In this document: positions 1-9,979 of the stretch, piece after piece
How positions within the stretch are numbered: the stretch's first letter is position 1
Layout of the letters: every line of letters begins with the position of its first letter
From: Dastarcus helophoroides
Taxonomy: Eukaryota; Arthropoda; Insecta; Coleoptera; Bothrideridae
Direction: 5' to 3'
DNA: 64,000 bases
Assembly: GCA_028583605.1 (NCBI GenBank)
Contig: CM053329.1
Span: forward strand, 38,717,161 to 38,781,160
The notes under the pieces: generated by a model
What the model was told of the DNA's origin: nothing
Databases searched by the model: none
The model's input: only the letters and a program-made list of their open reading frames with translations
Made by a program: the position numbers and the translations under genes

Positions 1-2382
1 AGACTCAAAAGATTGCCTTCTTCTCAAAAATTTGATCGAAACACATTTTTTTAAATGGTAATTTTCTCCCATAATCTTACTCAAAATTTTCAATCCAAAC
101 ACTCTTCTTACGCTTTTTCTTAATCAATAAATAAATCGATTTCCTCTTTTCAAAACTAAGATTTTACAAATTTCAAATTTTTTGGAAAATTCTAGTTTCA
201 AAATTTCGACATAATTGAAAATTTTGCTTCTTTTTCAAATTTGCAACCTTTCTCAAGTTTTTATTGTAGGTTTTGACCTGTTTTGAAAATGTTGACTTAT
301 TTCAAAATGTTGACTTTTGGAAAATTCCAATTTTTTTTGAACAATTCGATTTTTATAAGAAATATTTCCTATTTATTTCATTTTATTTTTTAAAAAACTC
401 GATTTTATAAGCAATATTTCTTATAAAAAAAATTTGAAACTTTTATTTTCTATTCAAAATTTGACATTTTCCTTAACACTTGACTTTTTGAAAAGGTTCG
501 CCTTGTTCTTGAACTTTCAATTTATTCTCATCGACAAATTCGACGTTTTTTTTTTCTTAAATTTACCTTTCTGTGTTTTAAACGGTTCAAAATTTTGATT
601 TTTTATTCTCTGAAATTTTACCTTTATTTTAAAAGTTAAATTTCTTCGAAATCACTTCATTTTTCTTAAAATTTCGACGGCTATTTACTCGAGAAACAAC
701 TTTTTTTATGAAAGTTTATTTTATATTTAAAATTTGACATTTTCCTTAAAACTTGACTTTGTAAAAAGTTTTGCCTTGTTCACGAACTTTCAGTTTATTC
801 ACAAAAATTCGACGAAATTCAACGTTTTTTTCTTAAATTTGCCTTTCTGTGTTTGGACGGTTTTTTCGACTTTATTTTCAAAATTTACCATTTTTCGTGA
901 ATCTTTATAATTGTCAAAGTTTCGATTTTTTTCTCGAAAAACAACTTTTTTTTAAAGTGTTAATATTTTCGAAATCTGCCAATTTTCTTGAAACTTGACT
1001 TCCTTTGGAAAGCTTTGTTTTGTTCTCAAACTTTCAACATTCGTCGATTCTTCTTCAAATTTACCATTCCCTAAAATTTCGATTTTAGTTTGAAAATTAA
1101 ATTTCTCCGAAATCACTTCATTTTTCTTAAAATTTCGACGGCTGTTTTCTAGAAAAAAAAATTTTTTTTCGAATTTTATTTTGTATCCAAAATTTGACAT
1201 TTGCTTTGATTTTGTGAAAAGCTTCGCCTTGTTCTCGAACTTTCAATTTATTCTCAAAAATTGGACGACATTCGACGAAATTCGACGTAATTCGACGCCT
1301 TTTCTTAAATTTGCCTTTGTGTGTTTGGACGGTTTTTTCGACTTTATTTTCAAAATTTACTTTTTTTTGTAATTCTTTATTATTGTCAAAATTTCAATTT
1401 TTTCTTGAAAAACAATTTTTTTGAAAGGTTGATTTTATTTTCGAAATCTGACTTTTTTCTTAAAACTTGACTTCCTTTGGAAAGCTTTGTTTTGTTCTCA
1501 AATTTTCAACATTCGTCGATTTTTCTACAAATTTATCATTCTCTGAAATTTCTACTTTATTTTGAAAATGAAATTTCTTTGAAATCACTACATTTTTCTT
1601 AAAATTTCGACAGCTGTTTGCTCGAAAAACAATTTTTGTTTAAAGTTCATTTTGTATTCAAAATTTGACATTTTTCTTGACTTTGTGAAAAGCTTCGCCT
1701 TGTTCTCGAACTTTCAATTTATTCTCAAAAATTGGACGACATTCGACGAAATTCGACGTAATTCGACGCCTTTTCTTAAATTTGCCTTTCTGTGTTTGGA
1801 CGGTTTTTTCGACTTTATTTTCAAAATTTACTTTTTTTTGTACTTCTTTATTATTGTCAAAATTTCAATTTTTTCTTGAAAAACAACTTTTTTTAAAGTT
1901 TGATTTTATTTTCGAAATCTGACATCTTTCTTAAAACTTGATTTTCTTTGGAAAGCTTTGTTTTGTTCTCAAACTTTCAACATTCGTCGATTTTTCTACA
2001 AATTTATCATTTTCTAAAATTCGGCTTTATTTTTCAAAATTAAATTTCTTCGAAAACACTTCAGTTTTTTTTAAATTTCGACGGCTGTTTTCTTAGAAAA
2101 CCACCTTTTTTTTGGAAGTTTATTTTGTATTCAAAATTTGACATTTTCCTTGACTTTCTGAAAAGCTTCGCCTTGTTTTCGAACATTCGTCGATTTTTCT
2201 TCAAATTTATCATTTTTTGAAATTTTGACTATATTTTCCAAATTACATTTCTTCGAAATCGCTTCATTTTTCTTAAAATTTCGACGGTTATTTTCTCGAG
2301 AAACATCTTTTTTTTGAAAGTTTATTTTGTATTCAAAATTTTACATTTTCCTTAAAACTTGACTTTTTTGAAAAACTTCCCC
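1..2382. repeat. Decayed AT-rich AAATTTCGAC-type satellite with a 471-bp tandem unit
   Basis: The stretch is built of short degenerate words such as TTTTCAAAATTTGAC, AAATTTCGAC and CTCGAAAAACAAC. A longer period is visible: the segment around 1181-1372 recurs at 1652-1843, offset 471 bp, nearly base for base, and a third, more diverged copy follows from about 2100. The open frames here are by-products of this repeat, with near-identical translations 471 bp apart. No promoter, splice or RNA gene signal was seen. Confidence 0.75.
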
Positions 2383-2760
2383 TTGTTCTCCAATTTTCAC
2401 TAGCCAGCGGTAGTAAGGAAAATTTTTAGCACTTTGTAATGGTACTTGGATTTTCTTACCTTTCAACTATCATTTCTTTACTGGGAAAACATCCGGTGAC
2501 AGTTTTTGGTGCCCAACGTGGGGCCTCCTTTCGTCAGATTGCGTGGTCAATTTCGTTGGACTTTTTTTTCAATTGACATGTTTTGGTCAGCTTCCGTGTT
2601 AAGTTTCTGTTTGTCTTCACGACTGCTGTTCTCTCGAAAAACAACTTTTTTTTTGAAAGCTTTATTGTGTATTCAAAATTTGACATTTTCCCCAAAACTT
2701 AGGTTTTTAAAAGCTTTGCCTTGTTCTCGAACTTTTAATTTATTCTCAAAAATTCGACGT
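2383..2760 (+). repeat. LTR-retroelement leader relic, copy 1
   Basis: This block is more GC-rich than its surroundings and is repeated about 1,231 bp downstream. It carries a tRNA-Lys primer-binding-site-like sequence at 2507-2524, preceded by a shared segment (TACTGGGAAAACATCCGGTG). It probably derives from the LTR/leader junction of a retroelement now embedded in satellite DNA. No gag or pol coding is visible nearby. Confidence 0.55.
2507..2524 (+). other. tRNA-Lys primer-binding-site relic (one mismatch)
   Basis: TGGTGCCCAACGTGGGGC differs by one base from the complement of the 3' end of tRNA-Lys (TGGCGCCCAACGTGGGGC). That sequence primes reverse transcription in many retroviruses and Gypsy-type retrotransposons. 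Confidence 0.7.
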
Positions 2761-3617
2761 TTTTTCTTAAATTTATCTTTATCTGTTTGGACTGTCTTTT
2801 GACTTTATTTTCATTATTCACTTTTTTTTCGATATTATTTCCCACTTTTCTCAAATTTTCGGTTTTTTCTCGAAAACCAATTCTTTGGAAAGTTTAATTT
2901 GAATTAAAATTTGGCATTTTCTTGCAAATCTGACTTTTTTTGTTGAAAACTTCGTCTTGTGCTCGAATTTTCACAATTTGTCTTTGAAATTTGAACTATT
3001 TTCTCAAAAGCTCGACTTTATTTTTAAAATTTGATTACTTTCAAGACTTTTCGAAATTTGGATTTTTTTCGAAAGACAACCTTTATTTAAAAGTTTGATT
3101 TTATTTTCAAAATTTGATATTTTCCTTAAAACTTTGCTTTGGACAACTTCGTTTTGTTCTCTAATTTTTAATTTGTTCCCAAAATTCGTCTTTGTTTTTC
3201 AAAATTTGTAAACTTTTAAAATTACAAGTACTTATATTAAAATTTCGTCTATTTTCAAAATTTAACTTCTTTCGAAATGACAGTGTTGGCAAAATTTTAA
3301 TTTTTTTTTTCTAAAAACAACAGTTTTTAAAAGTTTGATTTTATTTTCAAAATCTGACATTTTTCTAAAAATTTGGCTTTCTTTGGAAAGCTTTGTTTTG
3401 TTCTCAAACTTTCAACATTCATTGATTTTTCTTCAAATTTATCATTTTCTAAAATTCGGCTTTATTTTTCAAAATTAAATTTCTTCGAAATTACTTTATT
3501 TTTCTTACAATTTTAACGTTGTTTTCTCGAAAAACAATTTATTTTGAAAGTTTTATTTTGTACCCAAAATTTTACATTTTTTTAAAACTTGACTTTTTTA
3601 AAAAACTTCGCCTTGTT
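2761..3617. repeat. AT-rich AAATTTCGAC-type satellite between the two leader relics
   Basis: Degenerate TTTTCAAAATTTGAC and CTCGAAAA words continue here and resemble 1-2382. This interval lies between the two primer-site copies, so the 1,231-bp block (leader plus satellite) appears to have been duplicated as a unit. No gene seen. Confidence 0.6.
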
Positions 3618-3970
3618 TTCGACCTTTTACTGTCCGGTGGTAGTAGGAGAATTTTTAAGCACTTTGCAGTGGTACTTAAATTTTTCTTACCTTTCAAATA
3701 TTACTCCTTTACTGGGAAAACATCCGGTGACAGTTTTTGGCGCCCAACGTGGGGCCTCTTTTCGTCAGCTTGCGTGGTAATTTTCGTTGGACATTTTTTT
3801 CACTTGGCATTTTTTGGTCAGCTTTTGTATTATGTTTTTGTTTGTCTTCAGGCGACTGTTTTCTCGAAAAACAACTTTTTTTTTGAAAGTTTTATTTTGT
3901 ATTCCAAATTTGACATTTTACTTAAAACGTGACTTTTTTTAAAAACTTTGCCTTGTTCTCGAAGTTTTAA
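3618..3970 (+). repeat. LTR-retroelement leader relic, copy 2
   Basis: This is the second copy of the block at 2383-2760, in the same orientation. It includes the perfect primer-binding site at 3738-3755 and the same downstream segment (CCTC then TTTCGTCAG, GCGTGGT, TTTCGTTGGAC). The open frames crossing it are not conserved between the two copies, so it is treated as non-coding. Confidence 0.55.
3738..3755 (+). other. tRNA-Lys primer-binding site, perfect 18-mer
   Basis: TGGCGCCCAACGTGGGGC is an exact 18-nt complement of the tRNA-Lys 3' end including CCA. The preceding CAG could mark the end of an LTR, with TTTT between it and the site. No second LTR or polyprotein was found in the window. 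Confidence 0.8.
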
Positions 3971-3980
3971 TTTATTCTCA

Positions 3981-4180
3981 AAAATTCGACGAAATTTGAC
4001 GAAATTCGACGTAATTCGACGTAATGCGACGTAATTCGACGTAATTCGACGTAATTCGACGTAATTCGACGTAATTCGACGTAATTCGACGTAATTCGAC
4101 GTAATTCGACGTAATTCGACGTAATTCGACGTAATTCTACGTAATTCGACGTAATTCGACGTAATTTGACGTAATTCGAG
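3981..4180. repeat. 10-bp minisatellite, about 20 units of GTAATTCGAC
   Basis: Twenty consecutive 10-bp units fill this interval in exact register. Most read GTAATTCGAC; variants are AAAATTCGAC, GAAATTTGAC, GTAATGCGAC and GTAATTCTAC. The period is not a multiple of three, so the minus-strand frame crossing it reads a 10-residue repeat and is not a credible gene. Confidence 0.95.
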
Positions 4181-5434
4181 GTTTTTTCCCAAATTTGTCT
4201 TTCTGTGTTTCGAGGGTTTTTTCGACTTTATTTTTCAAACTTATTTTTCGACTTTATATTTCAAAGGTCACTTTTTTTTTGAAAGTTTAATTTTATTTTC
4301 CAAATCTAACATTTTTTTTTAAACTTGACTTTCTTTGGACAGCTTTGTTTTGTTCTGAAACACTAAACATTCATCGATTTTTCTCTAAATTTATCATTGT
4401 CTAAAATTTCGAATTTAGTTTAAAAATTAATTTCTTTCGAAGTTACTTCATTTTTTTTAAAAGTTCGACGGCTCTTTTCTCTGAAAACAACTTTGAAACT
4501 TTTTGAAATCATTATTGTGTATTCAAAATTTGACATTTGCCTTAAAACTTGACTTTTTTGAAAAACATCGCTGTGTTCTCCAACTTTCAATTTATTCTCA
4601 AATATTCGACGACATTCGACGAAATTCGACATATTTCGACGTTTTTTCTTAAATTTGCCTTTTTGTGTTTCGACGGTTTCTTCGACTTTATTTTCAAAAT
4701 GTACTTTTTTTCGTGATTCTTTATTATTATCAACATTTTGATTTTTTCTCGAGAAACAACTTTTTTTTTTTGAAGTTTAATTTGAATTTAAAATTTTACA
4801 TTATTTTGCAAATTTCACTTTTTTTTTAAACTTCGTCTTATTCTCCAATTCTTATTTTATAACCAAAATTTTACGAATTCTTCAAAAATAAAATCGGAAT
4901 TCTCCAAAAACGTTTTGAAATAAATTGAAATATTTCAAATTATTTTTTTGCAAATTTCGATATTTTAAATTATCTACTTTCTTCAACATTGTTACTAAAT
5001 TTTTAATTTTCTGCTTATTGAACATTTCCGCCCTTTCTTTGTTTTCTTTAAAACTTGGACTTTTGAAAATTCTACTTTTTTATAAACTTCGACCTTCAGA
5101 ATTTGCTCATCTTTTTAATTGCAGTTATTTTTGTAAAAATAAATTTTTAAAAATTTCCATTTTTAAAAAATATGAACTGAATTCAATTTTTTTTTATTTA
5201 GATGACTTCTTTCAAGATATGGATTGTTTCTTAAAGTTTGGACTCTTTTAAAGTAACGTTTTTTAAAAAAATTTGGGTTTCGATTTGTAATGAAAAATTT
5301 GTCTTTTTTTGCACATTTCGAACTTTTTGAATATTTTGATTTATTCAGAAAATTTCGAGTGTGAATTTTGACCCAAAATTTCGACTTTCTTATTATTTCT
5401 TTTTCACAATTTCCTCCTTTTCTTGGTGAAACGA
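4181..5434. repeat. AT-rich AAATTTCGAC-type satellite
   Basis: The same degenerate satellite words as the window start, including one more partial copy of the 471-bp unit around 4200-4700 with the ACATTCGACGAAATTCGAC segment. Open frames here read phenylalanine- and lysine-rich low-complexity peptides. No gene seen. Confidence 0.6.
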
Positions 5435-5552
5435 ATTGGTCCTTGGTTCTCCTCAAAATTGAAATGCAAATTTTGTCCCCAGACACCAAGAAGGATTAAA
5501 AAACACTTCTTGGTTTCAAGGGAGAAGATTTGCATTTCAATTTCGAGTTTTC
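5435..5552. mobile_element. Foldback/MITE-like family, reduced inverted copy
   Basis: A reverse arm (TTGGTCCTTGG, then TTGAAATGCAAATTTTGTCC, then ACCAAGAAGGATTAAAAAAC) runs directly into a forward arm (TCTTGGTTTCAAGGG, then GATTTGCATTTCAATTT). The two arms are inverted complements, so the locus folds into a hairpin. The family recurs at about a dozen places in the window. Confidence 0.65.
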
Positions 5553-5921
5553 AAAATGCTGACTCTAGGAAGATTTCGACTTCTTTTTGAAGAATTCGAT
5601 TTTTATTAGAAAAAAAGATTTTAAAAAATTTCAACTTATTTTGAAAACTTTTTTTTTGAAATTTTTGACATTTTTAAATTATCCGCTTTTCCCAAAATTG
5701 CCACCTTTTCTTCGCAATTTTTATTTAGGTATCTTCTTGAAAATTTCAAGTTTTTTCAAATTTTCGACCTATTTTTAAAAATTTGGATCTTCTTCCTAAA
5801 TTTCATATTTTATTCAAAACTTTTTTTTAACCTTAACTCCTTAACTTAAATTCAGACTTTTTGTAAATATTGTCTTTCAGAACTTTATTCTTCTAAGTTT
5901 CAATTAAGTTTGCAAACATTG
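5553..5921. repeat. AT-rich satellite, no gene seen
   Basis: Short TTTTGAAAATTTCGAC-type words with no open frame of normal composition and no recognisable signal. Confidence 0.5.
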
Positions 5922-6062
5922 CAGTACAAATCTTGTCCCTTGAAACCAAGAAAGATTAAAAAATACAACAAAGGTTGCTCTAACGCGTTCCGATAGGGAA
6001 GCTATTATTTTCAGAGAGATACAATTTTTGAGGATAATCAAAGACCAGTCCGTTCCATCAAA
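5922..6062. mobile_element. Foldback/MITE-like family copy
   Basis: A reverse arm (TACAAATCTTGTCCCTTGAA, then ACGCGTTCCGATAGGGAAGC, then TCAGAGAGATAC) is followed immediately by the distal part of a forward arm ending CCAGTCCGTTCCATCAAAA. The forward arm lacks its proximal half, so this is a deleted palindrome. Confidence 0.7.
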
Positions 6063-6337
6063 AAAGAAAACAAATAAATTTGCAAAGTTGAATTTTCAAA
6101 AATTTCAACTTTTGAAACACATCAACTTACTTGGAATTATTTTTAATTTGGATGACTTTTTCCAAGTTTTGATTTTTTGTCAAAATTTAGACCCTCTTAA
6201 ACTGCTATTTTGAAAAAAAAAAAAGATTTTTATTGAAGAGGTTAACTTTTTTGAACAAGATTTTTCACAGACTCACCTTTTCTTGATTCTCCAAGGCAGC
6301 AGTTTAGCTTTAAAATAATAGGGATAGATAGGGTATC

Positions 6338-6450
6338 TTTCTAAAGATAATAGCTTGGCTATCGAAACGCTTTAGAGCAAGCTTTGTTGTGTTTTTTAAT
6401 TTTTCTTTGTTTCAGGAGACAATATTTGTCTTTCAATTTTTGAAGATAAC
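6338..6450 (+). mobile_element. Foldback/MITE-like family, solo forward arm
   Basis: It contains AATAGCTTGGCTATCGAAAC, a diverged GTTGTGTTTTTTAAT segment, TTTCAGGAGACAATATTTG and TTTTTGAAGATAACCGAGC. It matches the arm consensus with more substitutions than the copies near 7.8 and 58.4 kb, which suggests an older insertion. Confidence 0.7.
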
Positions 6451-7278
6451 CGAGCATCGACATTTTTATTAAAATCTAATCATTTCAAAGGGGTATTTTT
6501 TTCTTTATTAAGAAAATGGCAGAATATCAGAAGTGGTGTGGCGATTATTTAACGTAAAGGTGTTTAACGTGAAAGTCCAGAAGGTCGGCGAAAGCAAAAT
6601 GACTTCGGCCCCTATCTCTGTTTTTTGTTAAAGCCACAAGTCATCCCCATTGTTAAACGTATTACGACCGAGACGAATACAAGAATGCATTCCATTGTAG
6701 GCCTTTGCTTTGAATATTTGATGCCTTCATTGCCCCAACCACCCTAAATAAGGGGGGGTGCCAACCCAACAATAGGCACGAGCATATTTATTTCTTTTTC
6801 CCTGAAACCAAAGACGCCTTGAAAGTAGAGCCATCTGCTTTTTATACGTTTTATAAAATTTACGAAAATGCCCGGATTAGAATACGCAGTTCGAGCTGTT
6901 GTTTGTCGAATGCAAATATTTGTCCTGCGAGAAGGGTGAATTTTAATCGTGTTCTGTTAAACAAAAGCTGATTTTGTGAATCTCTGGATGCACTGTCCTC
7001 GTAGAAAAGAAAGAGGAGGGATCATAAGGGTGGAATTGCATAAAATTACGCGGTACGTCGAGTGTGAAATTTTCTTCTTTTGTTGCGAGGCTTTCTCTTG
7101 CGGGGATGTAAACGCCGGGAACGTTCGCCCGCAAATTATGCCATTTAGACGTCACGGGTCATTTTTGAAGTTAACCCACATATTATTCGGCGGTTTGTAC
7201 GTCTTTGAAGCGACGCATGCAGCTTGATACCAAACTGTTGCAGAAATGACGAAGGTCTGCCAGACACAACTGGTCGAA
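6451..7278. other. Unique, higher-complexity island, no gene assigned
   Basis: Composition changes sharply from the satellite: CpG words, runs such as GGGGGGGTGCC, and no repeat structure. Two overlapping open frames on opposite strands (about 70-80 codons, 6943-7227) have ordinary amino-acid composition, but neither resembles a family I know and their overlap argues against both being real. It could be a conserved regulatory island or a decayed exon. Confidence 0.4.
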
Positions 7279-7348
7279 TTTCAACCACAAATCACATTAG
7301 TTTCATAAAAAAGTTCTTTTTTAAAACTATTGTGATTTGTGGTTGAAA
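7279..7348. repeat. Perfect 18-bp inverted repeat (hairpin)
   Basis: TTTCAACCACAAATCACA (7279-7296) pairs perfectly with TGTGATTTGTGGTTGAAA (7331-7348). After one mismatch the stem continues inward for a further six pairs. It is a short palindromic, MITE-like structure. No flanking duplication was recognised. Confidence 0.9.
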
Positions 7349-7490
7349 TGATAACACTTTCAGATTTAACAGAATGAGCTCTTGAAGTCTCCGAAAATTA
7401 AATATGTTGAGCAAATTGTTTACTCTTTAGACTACAGAATTTGGTTCTTGAAGTCCTAGATTCCAACGTTGAGTCCTTAAAGTCCTTGAA

Positions 7491-7912
7491 GATTGAAATA
7501 CAATGTTCCCTGAAAGCAAGACAGATTAAAAAACACAACAAAGATTTCTCTAACAAATCTTGTTCCCTGAAACCAAGAAAGATTAAAAAACACAACAAAG
7601 GCTGCTCTAACGCGTTTTGATAGCCAAACTATCATCTTGAAGGAGATACTAACTCCAAAGAAGGTTTCACCCCTTTACCACAAGTGTGGTAAAGGGGTGA
7701 AACCTTCTTTGGACTTAATCACAAGCCACAGTGTGTAGTTCAGTGCTTTAGGAGATACTAACACTTAATCATCTATGAAAATGATAGCTTGGCTATCGAA
7801 ACGCGTTAGAGCAGCCTTTGTTGTGTTTTTTAATCTTTCTTGGTTTCAGGGAACAAGATTTGTATTTCAACTTTTGAAGATAACCAAGGACCAGTCCGTT
7901 GCACCAAAATTA
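7491..7912. mobile_element. Foldback/MITE-like family, full palindrome with a hairpin at its centre
   Basis: Two partial reverse arms in tandem (7491-7650) face a complete forward arm (about 7775-7912). They share the AAATCTTGTTCCCTGAAACC segment and its complement, plus the GCTTGGCTATCGAAACGCG segment. The centre holds a separate perfect 29-bp inverted repeat at 7654-7713. The forward arm contains a strong splice-acceptor-like run (TTTAATCTTTCTTGGTTTCAG). Confidence 0.8.
7654..7713. repeat. Perfect 29-bp inverted repeat with a 2-nt loop
   Basis: Positions 7654-7682 and 7685-7713 are exact reverse complements, separated only by AG. The arms contain GGTTTCACCCCTTTACCACA and its complement. 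Such a perfect, nearly loopless palindrome would extrude as a cruciform or form a long hairpin RNA. It sits between the arms of the larger foldback element, with GGAGATACTAAC on both sides. Confidence 0.95.
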
Positions 7913-9269
7913 TCCTTGAAGATATTATTTAAACCCTTGAGACTGTTTGATTATATTATTTATATTCTTGAGGGCTTAAAAAATCTAGATTTCGGAGCTC
8001 GGGATTCGAATTTAGAAATTTCATGACTTAAACATTTATATTTCAAATTTAACAATGGACGGTTAAAAATGTAACCTTTCAGATTTTGAATCTGCAAGAT
8101 TAGCCAATTGTCCTAATTCCAGTAAATAGATTTTGATTTATTTAAATGAAAATGTTCCCCGTGGTATATTTTCTTCCTAATTTTGCTGTATGTTCTTCTT
8201 TTGCTGACTTTCGAGCCTCGATCAGTTCAAATTCTTCCACAAGGAACGCGATAGCGCAGTAATTCAGCTTTCTCTCAAGCCAAACGTATAACCCTTGAGG
8301 AGTCCATAAAATAATGGAAGATAAAACCTCCAGGAAGCAGACGGTAATGTGATACTTAATTTTGAAAATAATCGTCGAAACTGTTAAATAAATTAAAAAG
8401 CCGAGGGCTGCGGCCGTCCTGATGGTGGAAAAAGATATTAATTATAAAAGGTTTTGAAAGTTTGGTCAACGTCATAAAACATGGGACAACTTTATTACAA
8501 AACGTTTAAACCCCTGAAGAAGCTGAGGTTGTAAAATGTTTTACGATTTAAAACAATGCGTACTTCATCACCGAAGATATGTATTATAAGGATTTAAGTA
8601 TAGTTATCGAGAATATATATCTAATTTAACTGCGATTTAATTTGATGAGAGCTTCTTTTTTATGCCAAAATTATACCTTTGGACTTCACCTACCACATCT
8701 GAAAGGGCTGCACAAGGAGATTTTTATGACGTTCACGATCGTTTACTTGCTTTATTGTTTTTCATCTTTACTTTCTACGCCGACTTTGTATATTGCAGGA
8801 ATTACTTGAAAAGTGTACGCCCTCAGACAATTAACTAAACGGTCGAAATACATAATTGTAACTTGGAAGACAATTAAAGTTTTGCCCCTATTTAGGAGGG
8901 CTTAAGAATTTATAGGCTTTATGGGGTGGTTATTATCATTCTTAGAAGTTGTTCTTTGATAATTTGACAGGCTTAAATGAGATATATTGCCAATCAATTT
9001 GATTTATATCCATCTTCTAATATTGAGATCAATTTAAAATAATACCCCAAATTAATGACTCAATTATAACTTAACTATCATATCTCGTCATTACATTAAA
9101 TTCGATCTATTACTATATTTTTAACTTAGCTTCTTCTAACTAACAAAAAAGATAGTTTCAAACAAACTCGAACAAGGTTTCCTTTCGTAATAATCAATAT
9201 TAAAAACGCCTGTTATTATGAAAATTGACCACATTTGCACGCAAGCCTCCGCTACGCTTAAACAATTAA
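7913..9269. other. Unique non-coding stretch
   Basis: There is no repeat structure and no open frame with convincing composition. Several segments are CpG-bearing and non-repetitive (for example 8200-8420 and 8690-8850); the rest is AT-rich. I see nothing assignable to a gene. Confidence 0.4.
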
Positions 9270-9545
9270 CCAAGAAAAAGGGGTGTTTACAAGAAGATGA
9301 GAGTGTCGAGTACGTGATGTGTCACTGCATGGCACTAGCATCAATCAGAGCATTCACGCTGGGAGACTTCTGCCCTAGTGTGGCCTAGTGTGGCCAGTTT
9401 GAGACGTTCTTTAGTTTCTCAACAAGGTTGGGTGGCTGAATGAATGACCAAGGACACCCCAATCACGGGGATAGCACAATGGGTCCGGAAAGGCTGGTCT
9501 AAACTCTAGGCAGCCCACCTCGCATCCAGAATCCAGAAAGCCCGA
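9270..9545 (+). pseudogene. 3' end relic of a non-LTR retrotransposon (LINE)
   Basis: The frame starting with codons at 9293 reads EDESVEYVMCHCMALASIR. This matches the zinc-binding C-terminal segment of Jockey/I/R1-type LINE polyproteins, where a motif like E..ESVEHVLCHCPALA is usual. A 10-bp tandem duplication (TAGTGTGGCC twice, about 9375-9394) brings in a stop. A shifted frame then reads FLNKVGWLNE followed by a stop, as at the end of such proteins. Only the C-terminus and possibly some 3' UTR remain, so this is a dead 5'-truncated copy. The clade is uncertain. Confidence 0.6.
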
Positions 9546-9633
9546 GCCAACAAAATTTTTGGTTTTTGTAATCCCTTATTTCAGCAAATTAATTACTTCA
9601 AGAAAATTTCATCGCTGCAGTATGAATCTAACA

Positions 9634-9733
9634 TTCTTCATGGTAGACCCTTATTGACCGGAAATATTATGTTTTTTTCAATTTATTTATTTATTTGGGC
9701 CGAAGAAATGTTAAATAAATTGAAAAAAAAAAC
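9634..9733 (+). mobile_element. Small 12-bp-TSD element, copy 1 (related to the hammerhead-bearing element)
   Basis: The 100-bp insert starts TTCTTCATGGTAGACCC and ends in GGGCCGAAGAAATGTTAAAT and a TTGAAAAAAAAAAC tail. It is flanked by the 12-bp duplication ATGAATCTAACA at 9622-9633 and 9734-9745. Its two halves contain inverted segments (TTTTTTTCAATTTATTTA and TAAATAAATTGAAAAAAA). The same termini occur at 24.35-24.77 kb, where a hammerhead ribozyme lies inside, and at 31.49-31.69 kb. Confidence 0.85.
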
Positions 9734-9979
9734 ATGAATCTAACAGTTGCACTTGCAAAAGCTGAATAAAAATAAATCTTTTAAAAAATAAAAACGTGGA
9801 AAATTCAATAAATTAAAGTACACTCAACTTCGGATATAATCAGGGATCTTTTAAATATTTCGCTGCAGCCAAGTGTTCGTCATAAATGAACAAAGAATAC
9901 ATGCTCCTTATGGAGCTTTGGATCTTTAAATTTGTTATAAGCGGTCATCCTTTGTACACTTAGTTAGTCATATCCGATG

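Noticed and set aside
3981..4180. Short regular repeats considered as a CRISPR array
   Set aside because: Contiguous 10-bp units with no spacers, in eukaryotic DNA.
3848..4192. 114-codon minus-strand frame with a repeating VELRRITSNY segment
   Set aside because: It is the 10-bp minisatellite read through three units per repeat; no gene features.
6943..7227. Overlapping open frames on both strands (70 and 83 codons)
   Set aside because: Mutually overlapping, with no recognisable motif, start context or splice support; kept only as a note in the island entry.
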